A DNA stretch of 41,308 nucleotides from JBCCYM01 sp039190005 (lineage in GTDB: Bacteria; Pseudomonadota; Gammaproteobacteria; UBA12402), in NCBI GenBank assembly GCA_039190005.1, contig JBCCYM010000007.1:1-41308 (forward strand). Reading direction: 5' to 3'. Below the pieces are notes generated by a model. It searched no databases, had not been told where the DNA came from, and worked only from the letters and a program-made list of their open reading frames with translations. The translations under genes and the position numbers were made by a program. Below, piece by piece: positions 30,255-39,266 of this stretch. Each line of letters starts with the position of its first letter. Position 1 is the stretch's first letter.

Positions 30255-32642
30255 TTATATAATCTTCTCTATACTTACTTTATTTGTCTTATCACTCTCA
30301 GCGAATTCTGCTGTTTCCACTGTCATGCCAATATTTAACAACACACAATTTTGCGGCACCCGCTTATCCGCCAATACCGGCAATTGTAATACATTATCGC
30401 CACAACGCAAGTTTACTTGTTCACCATCGTCAATATTGGCTTTTTTTAATGTCGCGCTGTGGACACGGATTGGGGTCAGCGCGTTATCATCAAACACCTG
30501 TTGTAAAGGTGTGGCACGGCGGACAATCGAATCGGTAGCGTAAATCGGTATTTGTGTAATTAATTCTAAGTCATTTGATTTAGCCGGTTTACTCACATCG
30601 TTTGCCGTAATTGCCGTATTAAAATCAAATGATATAGTCATCGCGTCATAGTATTGACGCAATTCATCGCGAACGTCATTACTGCTGGTATAATCAAATG
30701 CCGGCAATGACAATAAATTAGCCAGCACTCGCAGCACTTTCCAAGCTGGTCGCGCGTCACCTTGAGGCGGTATAGACGCCTTAAAGCTTTGCCACTGGCC
30801 TTCAACATTGACAAAGGTACCTGATGTTTCAGCAAAAGGCGCTATCGGTAAAATCACATCAGCGTAGTTAGACATGGTATCGGTTTGATAAGCGCTTAAA
30901 CACACGACAAAATCAGCTTGTTCTAAACTTGTCAACGCTGTCGGTATGGTACTATCTAATTCCGGCTCGACGGCTAAGGTCAGATAGGCTTTTAAAGGTT
31001 GTTTGAGCATATCTGCCGCGCTCATGCCACTATTAACAACAGCCTGACCGCAAGCTTGACGATGCGGCACGGCACCAGCAATATGCGCGCCGACGCTATT
31101 AGCGCCATTGCTTAAGAACACAATTTGACTCCCCGATAAATCAGCAATAATTTTAGCTAATTTACGAACAATCGCGGCTTGCTTATGCTGATAGGCAAAC
31201 GCGCCCAATACCACCATACTCTTCTCAGCTTGTCTGAGATGTTCCGCCATAATTTGCATTTGTGTGCCGGGGATAACCGCTTTGAGTGCTTCGGCAATGT
31301 CATTATCAATTTTGGTTGTTTTGACCACCAAAGCTTTGGCAAGTTGCGCCAGCTGGGTGATAAATTCATCTGGACTGCTAATGACTTTGTCAGTCAGTTC
31401 AAAATTAAAATCATGATCGAGTAAATTAATTGCCATCACCTCACAGCCTTTTTGCCAGGCTTTACGCACTCGCACCGCGGCTAAGGGTTGTTCATGACGA
31501 ATATTAGAACCGATTAACATAATGGCTTGTTGGTTTTCAATATCGGCAAGCTTATTTTCCATGCCCAGATACAACGGTAGTTCGGCTTGGTCGCTCACAT
31601 CAGTTTGGCGTAAGCGATGATCAATATTGTTTGATCCTAAGGCGCGCCATAATTTTTGTAGCAAATATAATTCTTCTGTGGTTGCCGATGGCGAAGCCAG
31701 CGCGGCGAGTTGCTCGGCACCGTGTTGGTCAACTACCGCTCTCAACTGTTCTGCAGTGTGCGTTAAAGCTTCTTCCCAAGAGACCTCACGCCAATCACCA
31801 TGAATTTTCATCATAGGTTTTAACAAGCGTTGCTGATGATAAATCCCGGTGTAACTGAAGCGGTCGCGATCAGATAACCAGTTTTCATTAATGGCTTCAT
31901 TATGACGCGGTACCACACGCATCAGTTCACCACGGCGGCTATGATGATATAAATTTGAACCCAAACAATCGTGGGCGGCAATGCCAGGTGTTTCATTCAC
32001 TTCCCAGGCACGGGCGCGATATAAAAACGGTTTTGACAGCAACGCGCCTACCGGACAAAGATCAATAATATTACCTGATACTTCCGATTGCATAAAACGC
32101 TCAATATAGGTACTGATTTCGGTATTCTCGCCACGCCCGATAGCACCTAATTCACGCAAGCCGGCAATTTCATCACCGAAGCGCACACAACGGGTACATT
32201 TAATACAGCGTGTCATTTCTGTCGCAATCAGTGGACCAATATCTTTATCGGCGACCGAAGTTTTAACCTGATTATATTTGGAAGCGTCATAACCAAAACC
32301 CATGGTTAAATCCTGAAGCTCACACTGACCACCCTGATCGCAAATCGGACAGTCTAAGGGGTGATTAATCAGCAAAAATTCCATCACCGCTTTTTGTGAA
32401 TGGCGAGTCGCTTTGGATTTGGTAAACACTTTCATACCGTCCATCACCGGTGTGGCACAAGCCGGCGCCGGTTTACGACCACCTTCAACTTCCACCAGGC
32501 ACATACGACAATTGGCGGCTACCGATAATTTATGATGATAACAAAAACGCGGAATATGAATACCGTGTTCATCGGCAACCTGAATAATGGTTTTTCCATT
32601 TTCAACGTCAAATTTTTGACCGTCTATTTCTATTGTTGGCAT
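30255..32642 (-). CDS. nuoG: NADH-quinone oxidoreductase subunit G
   Basis: This 795-residue iron-sulfur subunit starts with a 2Fe-2S domain (CYHHKLSVAANCRMC, cluster N1b). The HxxxCxxCxxxxxC cluster N5 follows (HPLDCPICDQGGQC), then the 4Fe-4S N4 motif CIKCTRCVRF with its distant CP in IDLCPVGAL. The molybdopterin-like domain fills the rest. The segment that carries the extra N7 cluster in E. coli reads AAHDCLGSNLYHHSRRGEL, with only one Cys, so N7 is absent. It is shorter than E. coli NuoG (908) but usual for other Proteobacteria. It follows nuoF by 5 bp. Confidence 0.97.
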   Translation of the reverse strand: MPTIEIDGQKFDVENGKTIIQVADEHGIHIPRFCYHHKLSVAANCRMCLVEVEGGRKPAPACATPVMDGMKVFTKSKATRHSQKAVMEFLLINHPLDCPICDQGGQCELQDLTMGFGYDASKYNQVKTSVADKDIGPLIATEMTRCIKCTRCVRFGDEIAGLRELGAIGRGENTEISTYIERFMQSEVSGNIIDLCPVGALLSKPFLYRARAWEVNETPGIAAHDCLGSNLYHHSRRGELMRVVPRHNEAINENWLSDRDRFSYTGIYHQQRLLKPMMKIHGDWREVSWEEALTHTAEQLRAVVDQHGAEQLAALASPSATTEELYLLQKLWRALGSNNIDHRLRQTDVSDQAELPLYLGMENKLADIENQQAIMLIGSNIRHEQPLAAVRVRKAWQKGCEVMAINLLDHDFNFELTDKVISSPDEFITQLAQLAKALVVKTTKIDNDIAEALKAVIPGTQMQIMAEHLRQAEKSMVVLGAFAYQHKQAAIVRKLAKIIADLSGSQIVFLSNGANSVGAHIAGAVPHRQACGQAVVNSGMSAADMLKQPLKAYLTLAVEPELDSTIPTALTSLEQADFVVCLSAYQTDTMSNYADVILPIAPFAETSGTFVNVEGQWQSFKASIPPQGDARPAWKVLRVLANLLSLPAFDYTSSNDVRDELRQYYDAMTISFDFNTAITANDVSKPAKSNDLELITQIPIYATDSIVRRATPLQQVFDDNALTPIRVHSATLKKANIDDGEQVNLRCGDNVLQLPVLADKRVPQNCVLLNIGMTVETAEFAESDKTNKVSIEKII

Positions 32643-32647
32643 ACGAC

Positions 32648-33931
32648 TTACTTCATTTGTTCTTCTGTTGGATGATGATTAATACATGCCTCAAATTCAC
32701 TACGGAAATGGCGTAAAAAACCTTGTATCGGCCAAGCCGCCGCTTCACCAAGCGCGCAAATGGTGCGCCCTTCGATATTATCGGCAATATTCTGCAAGCT
32801 ATCAATATCAGCCTCGGTCGCCCGCCCTTGGCGAATGGCTTTTACGGTACGATACAACCAGCCAGTACCTTCACGACAAGGCGTACACTGACCGCAGGAT
32901 TCGGACTTATAAAAATGGGCAATATTTTCTGCCACTTTGACCATACAGGTATCTTCATCCATCACAATGACCGCGCCTGAACCGAGCATCGAACCGGCTT
33001 TCATCAGCGAATCATAGTCCATATCGACATCCATCATAATGTCTGCCGGTAATACCGGCATGGAAGAACCGCCTGGGATAACGGCTTTTAATTTTTTGCC
33101 GTCACGTACACCACCCGCCATTTCCAATAGCGTTTTAAATGGCGTACCCAGTGGTACTTCAAAATTACCGGGATTTTGCACATGACCGCTGAGACAAAAA
33201 ATCTTGGTGCCACCATTGTTGGGTTTACCCATTTTCAAAAACCATTCCGGACCATGCTGTAAAATCGGTGGTACCGAAGCAAAACTTTCGGTGTTATTAA
33301 TCGTTGTCGGTCGACCATACAAACCAAAGCCTGCCGGGAAAGGCGGTTTAAAACGCGGTAGACCTTTTTTGCCTTCTAAAGAGTTCAATAATGCCGTTTC
33401 TTCACCACAAATATAAGCACCGGCACCGGTAAAACAATGCAGATCAAAATCAAAACCGGAATTGACAATATTTTTACCCAACAATCCAGCTTGGTAGGCT
33501 TCTTCTAAAGCCCGTTCAAAATGGGCGATAGGTTCATCAAATTCACCGCGGATATAATTATAGCCAACTGTCGCGCCCATCACATAACCGCCTATCGCCA
33601 TACCCTCAATCAGCTGGTGCGGATTATAACGCATGATATCCCGATCTTTGCAAGTACCCGGTTCGCCTTCATCGGAATTACACACCACATATTTTTGTCC
33701 CGGCGCGTCACGTTTAATAAAACTCCATTTCACCCCGGTCGGAAAACCGGCACCACCACGCCCGCGTAAAGAAGACGCTTTGAGTTGATCAATAATATCA
33801 GCAGGCGGTATTTGTTCTTTGAGAATACGCTCCCAAACACTATAGCCGCCAACACTGCGATAACTCTCCAATGACCAAGGCTGGTCTAAATGCAGGGTAC
33901 GATAACAGACTTTGTTTAATTCTATACTCAT
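32648..33931 (-). CDS. nuoF: NADH-quinone oxidoreductase subunit F
   Basis: This 427-residue NADH- and FMN-binding subunit carries GRGGAGFPTGVKW for the NADH site, CNSDEGEPGTCKDR for FMN, and the 4Fe-4S N3 motif SCGQCTPCREG with the fourth Cys in TICALG. It accepts electrons from NADH and passes them to NuoG. Its ATG overlaps the nuoE stop by one base (TAATG), so translation is coupled. Confidence 0.98.
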   Translation of the reverse strand: MSIELNKVCYRTLHLDQPWSLESYRSVGGYSVWERILKEQIPPADIIDQLKASSLRGRGGAGFPTGVKWSFIKRDAPGQKYVVCNSDEGEPGTCKDRDIMRYNPHQLIEGMAIGGYVMGATVGYNYIRGEFDEPIAHFERALEEAYQAGLLGKNIVNSGFDFDLHCFTGAGAYICGEETALLNSLEGKKGLPRFKPPFPAGFGLYGRPTTINNTESFASVPPILQHGPEWFLKMGKPNNGGTKIFCLSGHVQNPGNFEVPLGTPFKTLLEMAGGVRDGKKLKAVIPGGSSMPVLPADIMMDVDMDYDSLMKAGSMLGSGAVIVMDEDTCMVKVAENIAHFYKSESCGQCTPCREGTGWLYRTVKAIRQGRATEADIDSLQNIADNIEGRTICALGEAAAWPIQGFLRHFRSEFEACINHHPTEEQMK

Positions 33932-34419
33932 TAGTCTAAGGCATTAATCAATTCTTCAAGTTTCTCTTTATCAAGTTTTTCATGGTACTGATCATCAATT
34001 TGCACCGCCGGCGCGCCGATACAAGCGCCTAAACATTCACATTCTTTTAAGGTAAATTTACCATCGGGACTGGTTTGCTCCTCATCCAGTTTATAGCGTT
34101 TTTGAATGTGTTCATAAAGTTCTTCTGAACCACGCAACATACAGGAAATGCTGTTGCAGACCGACACTTTATGACGACCGACCGGATTTAAATCATACAT
34201 CGAATAAAAACTTGCCACTTCATACACAGCAATGGCGGGCATGGTTAAATAGTCTGCCACCGCGTTCATCAAGGCTTTGGTCAAATGACCGCCGTTTTCT
34301 TTTTGTACCCATTTCAAAGCAAATAACACCGCCGACTGCTTTTGATCAGCGGGAAATTTTTGCAACTCGCGATCAATGGCTGTTTTGCTTTCAGTTGATA
34401 ATGTTGTTTGTTCTGTCAT
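33931..34419 (-). CDS. nuoE: NADH-quinone oxidoreductase subunit E
   Basis: This 162-residue thioredoxin-like 2Fe-2S subunit has the N1a ligands SVCNSISC (CxxxxC) and CECLGACIG (CxxxC). An N-terminal helical bundle (KWVQKENGGHL region) matches the family. It works with NuoF in the NADH-dehydrogenase module. It lies 14 bp after nuoD. Confidence 0.97.
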   Translation of the reverse strand: MTEQTTLSTESKTAIDRELQKFPADQKQSAVLFALKWVQKENGGHLTKALMNAVADYLTMPAIAVYEVASFYSMYDLNPVGRHKVSVCNSISCMLRGSEELYEHIQKRYKLDEEQTSPDGKFTLKECECLGACIGAPAVQIDDQYHEKLDKEKLEELINALD

Positions 34420-34433
34420 ATTCTAAACTATAA

Positions 34434-35687
34434 TTAACGGTCGACTTCTCCGAATACCATATCCAGACTTGCCAGCACGGCGACGGCATCCGCCAGCAAA
34501 TGACCACGACTTAGCTCATCCATTGCCGCCATATGCGGAAAACACGGCCCACGGACTTTGAGACGATACGGTTTATTGGCACCATCGGAAATCAAATACA
34601 TGCCCAATTCACCTTTAGGGCTTTCGACGGTAACATAGGCTTCACCCGCCGGCACACAATACCCTTCGGTAAATAATTTGAAAGAATGAATCAAATCTTC
34701 CATGCCGCGTTTCATCGACTGACGATCCGGCGTGGCAACTTTGTGGTTGCTAATCATCACCGGTCCCGGATTATTGCGTAACCAATCCACACATTGACGG
34801 ACAATGCTTATTGATTGGCGTATTTCTTCCATACGCACTAAATAACGATCATAACAATCGCCGGTTTTGCCAACTGGAATATCAAAATCAAGTTGATCAT
34901 AAACGGAGTAAGCCTGTTGTTTACGCAAATCCCAAGCCACACCACAAGCACGCAACATTGGCCCGGTAAAACCCAGTGATTTCGCTTTTTCCGCCGAAAT
35001 CGGGCTGATATCGACCGTGCGCTGTTTAAAAATACGGTTATCGGTAAGCAGCGTTTCATAACGTGCCAGGTCAGCCATAAAATCTTTAGTAAAGGCTTCA
35101 ATATAATCGAGCAAAGATCCTTCACGCGCTTTATTGAGTCGCTTAAGCTCTCTTTTGCTCAACCAGGGTGAGGGTTTATATGCCGGCATTTTATCGGGCA
35201 AATCACGGTAGACACCGCCCGGGCGGAAATAAGTGGCGTGCATCCGCGCGCCGGAGACGGCTTCATAACAGTCAATAATGCGTTCACGTTGACTATAGGC
35301 ATAAAGCAACACCGACATCGCGCCGACATCGAGTGAATTAGCACCCAGCCAGAATAAATGATTTAACACCCGTGATAATTCATCAAACATCACCCGAATA
35401 TATTCGGCACGAACAGGCGGTTTAATACCGAGCAGTTTTTCAATGGCCATTACATAAGCATGTTCATTGACCATCAGCGAGATATAATCCATGCGATCCA
35501 TATAGCCGATACTTTGATTAAACGGTTTGGTTTCCGCCAGTTTTTCAGTGGCACGATGCAAGAGACCGACATGCGGATCCGCGCGTTCAATCACTTCACC
35601 ATCCAACTCCAATACCAGACGTAACACGCCATGCGCCGCCGGATGCTGTGGTCCGAAATTAAGGGTATAATTTTTAATCTCAGCCAC
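34434..35687 (-). CDS. nuoD: NADH-quinone oxidoreductase subunit D
   Basis: This 417-residue 49-kDa-type subunit lines the quinone site. It carries NFGPQHPAAHGVLRLVLELDGE with the His-Pro-Ala-Ala-His loop that contacts quinone, GLLHRATEKL, and a C-terminal Gly-Asp-Arg-like end (DMVFGEVDR). It is separate from nuoC, unlike the fused NuoCD of E. coli. It overlaps nuoC by 8 bp. Confidence 0.98.
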   Translation of the reverse strand: MAEIKNYTLNFGPQHPAAHGVLRLVLELDGEVIERADPHVGLLHRATEKLAETKPFNQSIGYMDRMDYISLMVNEHAYVMAIEKLLGIKPPVRAEYIRVMFDELSRVLNHLFWLGANSLDVGAMSVLLYAYSQRERIIDCYEAVSGARMHATYFRPGGVYRDLPDKMPAYKPSPWLSKRELKRLNKAREGSLLDYIEAFTKDFMADLARYETLLTDNRIFKQRTVDISPISAEKAKSLGFTGPMLRACGVAWDLRKQQAYSVYDQLDFDIPVGKTGDCYDRYLVRMEEIRQSISIVRQCVDWLRNNPGPVMISNHKVATPDRQSMKRGMEDLIHSFKLFTEGYCVPAGEAYVTVESPKGELGMYLISDGANKPYRLKVRGPCFPHMAAMDELSRGHLLADAVAVLASLDMVFGEVDR

Positions 35688-36408
35688 GTTTTACCGCCTC
35701 TTCTTGTTTGGTTTCAGCCAGTTTTTCCGGCTGTTCAACCTTATCATCAAGATAACGACTGTCATCACGGATGACTTTAGGTACCAAAACACGCGGTTCA
35801 ATATCAACCGGCTCATAAATCACACGTTCGGCTTTGGCATCGTAACGCACTTCGACATGACCGCTGAGGGGAAAATCTTTGCGAAACGGATGGCCGACAA
35901 AACCATAATCGGTAAGAATACGGCGCAAATCCGGATGACCTTCATAGATAATACCAAATAAATCAAAAGCTTCACGCTCATACCAGTTAGCGGATGCCCA
36001 AATACTGATGACCGAATCAATCATCATGGTTTGTTCCGGCACAAACACACGCACACGCAAGCGATGATTATGTTCAGTCGATAATAAATGATACACCGAG
36101 GCAAAGCGCGGTTTGTTCCAAGGAATGACACGAGTAGGTTGTTCAAAATCCACCCCACGATCATAACCGGTCGCGGTGGTTTCCTCGGTACGCCATTGAG
36201 TACAACCGTAATCAAGATAATCAACACCGGCAACATCCATCAACATATCAAAGCGAAACGGGGCATCATCACGCAAAGCACGACAAACCGATTTCAGTGC
36301 CGCAGGCGCGATTTCCAAGGTTAATTCATCATGGGCAATTATAAGCTCATCAACAACATCGCCGAAATGTCGGCTAATTTGCTGAGATAATTGATTAATT
36401 GCGGTCAT
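35680..36408 (-). CDS. nuoC: NADH-quinone oxidoreductase subunit C
   Basis: This 242-residue 30-kDa-type subunit has the family signature WYEREAFDLFGIIYEGHPDLRRILTDYGFVGHPFRKDFPLSG near residues 140-180. It braces NuoD and NuoI in the connecting module. The C-terminal ~30 residues are charged and not conserved in kind (KVEQPEKLAETKQEEAVKRG). It overlaps nuoD by 8 bp and follows nuoB by 10 bp. Confidence 0.97.
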   Translation of the reverse strand: MTAINQLSQQISRHFGDVVDELIIAHDELTLEIAPAALKSVCRALRDDAPFRFDMLMDVAGVDYLDYGCTQWRTEETTATGYDRGVDFEQPTRVIPWNKPRFASVYHLLSTEHNHRLRVRVFVPEQTMMIDSVISIWASANWYEREAFDLFGIIYEGHPDLRRILTDYGFVGHPFRKDFPLSGHVEVRYDAKAERVIYEPVDIEPRVLVPKVIRDDSRYLDDKVEQPEKLAETKQEEAVKRG

Positions 36409-36418
36409 AATCGTTTAA

Positions 36419-36901
36419 CTACCCTCGACGATGGACAACACTTTTGCCCTTGATTTTATTCTGCAGTTGAATAATACCATACATCAACGCTTCGGCGGTT
36501 GGTGGACAACCCGGCACATAAACATCAACCGGCACAATGCGATCACAGCCACGCACCACAGAATAAGAATAATGATAATACCCGCCGCCATTGGCGCAAG
36601 ACCCCATCGAAATCACCCAACGCGGTTCCGCCATTTGCTCATACACTTTACGCATTGCCGGTGCCATTTTATTACACAAGGTGCCGGCAACAATCATCAA
36701 ATCGGATTGCCGCGGACTGGCACGAAAAATCACCCCGAAACGGTCTAAATCATAACGCGGCGCGGCAGCCTGCATCATTTCGATGGCGCAACAGGCCAAG
36801 CCGAAGGTCATTGGCCACAAGGACCCGGTTCGCGCCCAGTTAAACACCTGGTCAACACTACTGAGTACAAAACCTTTTTGTTGAAATTCTTTTAATCCCA
36901 A
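36419..36901 (-). CDS. nuoB: NADH-quinone oxidoreductase subunit B
   Basis: This 160-residue subunit holds the last iron-sulfur cluster, N2. It carries the tandem Cys in TFGLACCAIEMM, a third Cys in SMGSCANGGGYYH and the fourth in YVPGCPPTAEAL. I chose TTG 36901 as start because it follows GGGGG by 8 bp and gives the usual ~158-residue length. A GTG at 36922 is an in-frame alternative adding seven residues (overlap of 31 bp with nuoA instead of 10). Both options are non-ATG starts. Confidence 0.95.
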   Translation of the reverse strand: MGLKEFQQKGFVLSSVDQVFNWARTGSLWPMTFGLACCAIEMMQAAAPRYDLDRFGVIFRASPRQSDLMIVAGTLCNKMAPAMRKVYEQMAEPRWVISMGSCANGGGYYHYSYSVVRGCDRIVPVDVYVPGCPPTAEALMYGIIQLQNKIKGKSVVHRRG

Positions 36902-37248
36902 TCGAGTGCCCCCTTTTTCCACTCATAGATAAACCCCAATACCAATAAGCCGATAAAAATCCCCATCGCGATCATACCGTGCCAACCTAATTTACGGAAC
37001 ACCACCGCCCAAGGCACGAGAAAAGCGACTTCAAGATCAAATAGTATAAATAAAATAGCGACCAAATAATAGCGAATATCAAAGGGCAAACGCGAATCCC
37101 GCTCCGGCTCAAAACCGCACTCATAAGTGGAAAGTTTGCCGCGTGTCGGTCGTTTGGGGCTAATAATGTAACCGATAACTATCGGTGCTGTACCGAAAAA
37201 TATGCCTATCGCTATAAAAACCAGTATCGGGAAATATTCGCTTAACAC
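36892..37248 (-). CDS. nuoA: NADH-quinone oxidoreductase subunit A
   Basis: This 118-residue, three-helix membrane subunit is the first gene of the operon. It carries KLSTYECGFEPERDSRLPFDIRYYLVAILFILFDLEVAFL, which includes the TMH1-2 loop with its conserved Cys near the quinone site and the acidic helix 2. The start is GTG at 37248. The downstream nuoB start overlaps its 3' end. Confidence 0.97.
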   Translation of the reverse strand: MLSEYFPILVFIAIGIFFGTAPIVIGYIISPKRPTRGKLSTYECGFEPERDSRLPFDIRYYLVAILFILFDLEVAFLVPWAVVFRKLGWHGMIAMGIFIGLLVLGFIYEWKKGALDWD

Positions 37249-37267
37249 GCTCTAACCTTTGTTATTT

Positions 37268-37313
37268 CACATAATGTGTCGGGTATTGTAATACTTTATG
37301 CCTTTGAGGTAAA
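37268..37313 (-). promoter_or_regulatory. candidate nuo operon promoter
   Basis: On the minus strand TTTACC (37308-37313) and TACAAT (37285-37290) are 17 bp apart, 36 bp before the nuoA start. CACATAATGTG (37268-37278) is an 11-bp palindrome at the expected transcription start and could bind a regulator. The -35 match is weak. Confidence 0.4.
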
Positions 37314-37349
37314 GAATGAGCGTAAAATAAATTGGCATATTGTGCAAGA

Positions 37350-37489
37350 TGGCTGAGCTTGTCGAAGCCAAGGCACACACTCAGAAAACTTCTGAGGCCT
37401 TTCAACCCTTCGACAAGCTCAGGGACCACCCTTCGACAGGCTCAGGGACCACCCTTCGATAAGCTCAGGGACTACCCGTGCGGGGATGA
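37350..37489. repeat. tandem CTTCGACAAGCTCAG array after cca, with half palindrome
   Basis: A unit with TGG/CCA flanks (37350-37370) is the exact reverse complement of 1290-1310. Three tandem 23-bp units follow at 37405-37427, 37428-37450 and 37451-37473. They differ at one or two bases each; the middle one has GACAGGCTC, the last GATAAGCTC. The array ends against ACCCGTGCGGGGATGAC (about 37474-37490), which resembles the right half of the second repeat family. It lies 14 bp after the cca stop. Confidence 0.92.
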
Positions 37490-37503
37490 CGATTTGTTAG
37501 ATT

Positions 37504-38625
37504 TCAACAGTCCCATTTTACTTTGATGTCATCGCCAAGGGCAGTTTTTTGGATTACCTCAAGACGGCGTTGATAAATACGTTGACCAATGTCCTTGCCA
37601 CTTTCATCAATAATATCATTTATATTGACATGTTGACATGCCTGCAATGCTTGACGAAAAATATTGGCAGGCATGAAAACCATGTCAGGCTGTTGGCTTT
37701 GGTCGATGGCTTCACAAGTTATTAATACCTGTTCAAAACGCTCAGGGCGGCGAAAACTGTCTAATTTATAGAGCAAATCGAGTATGGTATTGCTGTCTTC
37801 AACCGAAATCGCTTTTATTTGTGTATAAAAACGGCTGATCAGCAAACTTAGTGCCGTATATTGTTTCGGCAGTCGCAGTTTTTTACACAAAGTTTTAAGT
37901 TGCTCTGCGGTGATATGAGCAAACGCGGCGGCAAAGCGTACTTGACTATCCCGACTCATCGCGACAGCCTGTCGCAAAGCCGCAACCCCCTGCTGCAATT
38001 GAAAATCAGGTAAGATAATTGACAGCGCGTTGCAATCCGACAAGGTGATAAAAAATCGCCACGGCGCGTTTTCAACCAGACTTTTTTCCAGTTCTTTCCA
38101 TATCCGCTCAGCCACCAGGGCATCGACTTCTTTGTTTTCCACCATCATTTTTAATAGATGCAGCGTTTCCGGCGCGACCGTGAAGTCAGCCAGTGTCGCG
38201 GTCATCCGACAAATTCGCAGTAAACGTACCGGATCTTCAACAAAGGCATCGGAGACATGGCGCAATTGCTTGTTTTGCAGATCCGCTTGTCCGCCATAGG
38301 GATCAATGAGCCGTTGCTGATTATCTTCGGCAATGGCATTGATGGTGAGATCGCGGCGTTTTAAATCTTGCTCCAGGGTGACATCAACACCGGTATAAAA
38401 TGTAAATCCGCCATAACCCCGCCCGACTTTACGTTCGGTACGCGCCAGGGCATATTCTTCGTGGGTTTTCGGGTGCAAAAACACCGGAAAATGTTTGCCG
38501 ACCGGTTTATAGCCCAAAGCTGTCATTTCTTCAGGCGTACTGCCAACCACCACCCAATCGCGTTCGCGTATTGGTTTACCCAGCAATTTATCGCGGACCG
38601 CGCCACCGACTAGATAGATATTCAC
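37504..38625 (-). CDS. cca: CCA-adding tRNA nucleotidyltransferase
   Basis: This 373-residue class II nucleotidyltransferase opens with YLVGGAVRDKLLGKPIRERDWVVVG (the DxD metal site reads E21-R-D23 here). It continues with HFPVFLHPKTHEEYALARTERK, LKRRDLTINAI, and EDPVRLLRICRM in the base-selecting region. It adds or repairs the 3' CCA of tRNAs. E. coli Cca has a C-terminal HD phosphohydrolase domain; here the matching stretch reads VRFAAAFAHITAEQL without the HD pair, so that extra activity is probably lost. The gene stands alone on the minus strand between the HigB/HigA-type pair and a repeat array. Confidence 0.96.
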   Translation of the reverse strand: MNIYLVGGAVRDKLLGKPIRERDWVVVGSTPEEMTALGYKPVGKHFPVFLHPKTHEEYALARTERKVGRGYGGFTFYTGVDVTLEQDLKRRDLTINAIAEDNQQRLIDPYGGQADLQNKQLRHVSDAFVEDPVRLLRICRMTATLADFTVAPETLHLLKMMVENKEVDALVAERIWKELEKSLVENAPWRFFITLSDCNALSIILPDFQLQQGVAALRQAVAMSRDSQVRFAAAFAHITAEQLKTLCKKLRLPKQYTALSLLISRFYTQIKAISVEDSNTILDLLYKLDSFRRPERFEQVLITCEAIDQSQQPDMVFMPANIFRQALQACQHVNINDIIDESGKDIGQRIYQRRLEVIQKTALGDDIKVKWDC

Positions 38626-38647
38626 TGATATTAATACTTTTTAAGGT

Positions 38648-38932
38648 TTATGCTGCTACTTTTAATTTTACTTTCACATCAACATTTGCCAGCATATCCA
38701 CCAGTTTATCAATTGTAAATAGCTCAATGTGACCGCTGAGTAACTTACTTAAACGTGGCTGATTAATACCAAATCGTTTCGCAGCTTCTGTTTGCGTCAA
38801 ATGATGATGGGCAATGTATTTTTCAATCGCAATAACTAACTCTGAGCGAATTTTTAAATGTTCCGCTTCAGCATGAGAAAACCCCATGTCAGCATATACA
38901 TTACCACTCGATTTAATACGTTGTTTGGTCAT
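38648..38932 (-). CDS. XRE-family antitoxin (HigA-like)
   Basis: This 94-residue protein has a helix-turn-helix domain (LTQTEAAKRFGINQPRLSKLLSGHIELFTIDKL) of the type found in HigA-like antitoxins and phage regulators. The N-terminal part (MGFSHAEAEHLKIRSEL) is typical of the COG5606/XRE antitoxins paired with Gp49-like toxins. It follows the toxin gene by 2 bp, the toxin-first order seen in HigBA. It probably represses the shared promoter at 39267-39294. Confidence 0.88.
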   Translation of the reverse strand: MTKQRIKSSGNVYADMGFSHAEAEHLKIRSELVIAIEKYIAHHHLTQTEAAKRFGINQPRLSKLLSGHIELFTIDKLVDMLANVDVKVKLKVAA

Positions 38933-38934
38933 TT

Positions 38935-39261
38935 TTATTTTCCTCTTTTTTTCAATAAAGCTTGATAGCGTTGTTTGGCTAGATCAAGATCCCTTTTCGC
39001 TGTCTTTTGTGTTTTCTTCACAAAGACATGTAAAACGTGAATGCTATCTTGAATGTGAGTAACATATAAAACACGATATTCATTATCATGGTGAATACGA
39101 ATTTCTCGAACACCCTTACCCACACTACGCATCGGTTTCCAGTCCATCGGTTCCAATGCCGATTGCAGACGCATCAATTCATAGCCAATCAGTCGTTTGA
39201 CAGGTTTAGTAAATTGACTCACATCTCTTAATGAGCTGCCTTCCCAGTATATATCTTTCAT
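38935..39261 (-). CDS. Gp49/HigB-like RelE-superfamily toxin
   Basis: This 108-residue protein belongs to the phage-derived Gp49-like/HigB toxins. It has WEGSSLRDVSQFTKPVKRLIGYELMRLQSALEPMDWKPMRSVGKGVREIRIHHDNEYRVLYV, then HVLHVFVKKTQKT, the usual RelE-like strand with Lys/Arg residues. Such toxins cleave mRNA at the ribosome. It is the first gene of the pair, and its promoter lies so close that the transcript should be leaderless. The C-terminal helix is basic (KRDLDLAKQRYQALLKKRGK). Confidence 0.9.
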   Translation of the reverse strand: MKDIYWEGSSLRDVSQFTKPVKRLIGYELMRLQSALEPMDWKPMRSVGKGVREIRIHHDNEYRVLYVTHIQDSIHVLHVFVKKTQKTAKRDLDLAKQRYQALLKKRGK

Positions 39262-39266
39262 GGCTT

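Noticed and set aside
36431..36843. Overlapping plus-strand frames of 105 and 114 codons opposite nuoB
   Set aside because: They are shadows of nuoB, which has all cluster-N2 cysteines; His/Arg-rich composition is typical of antisense frames.
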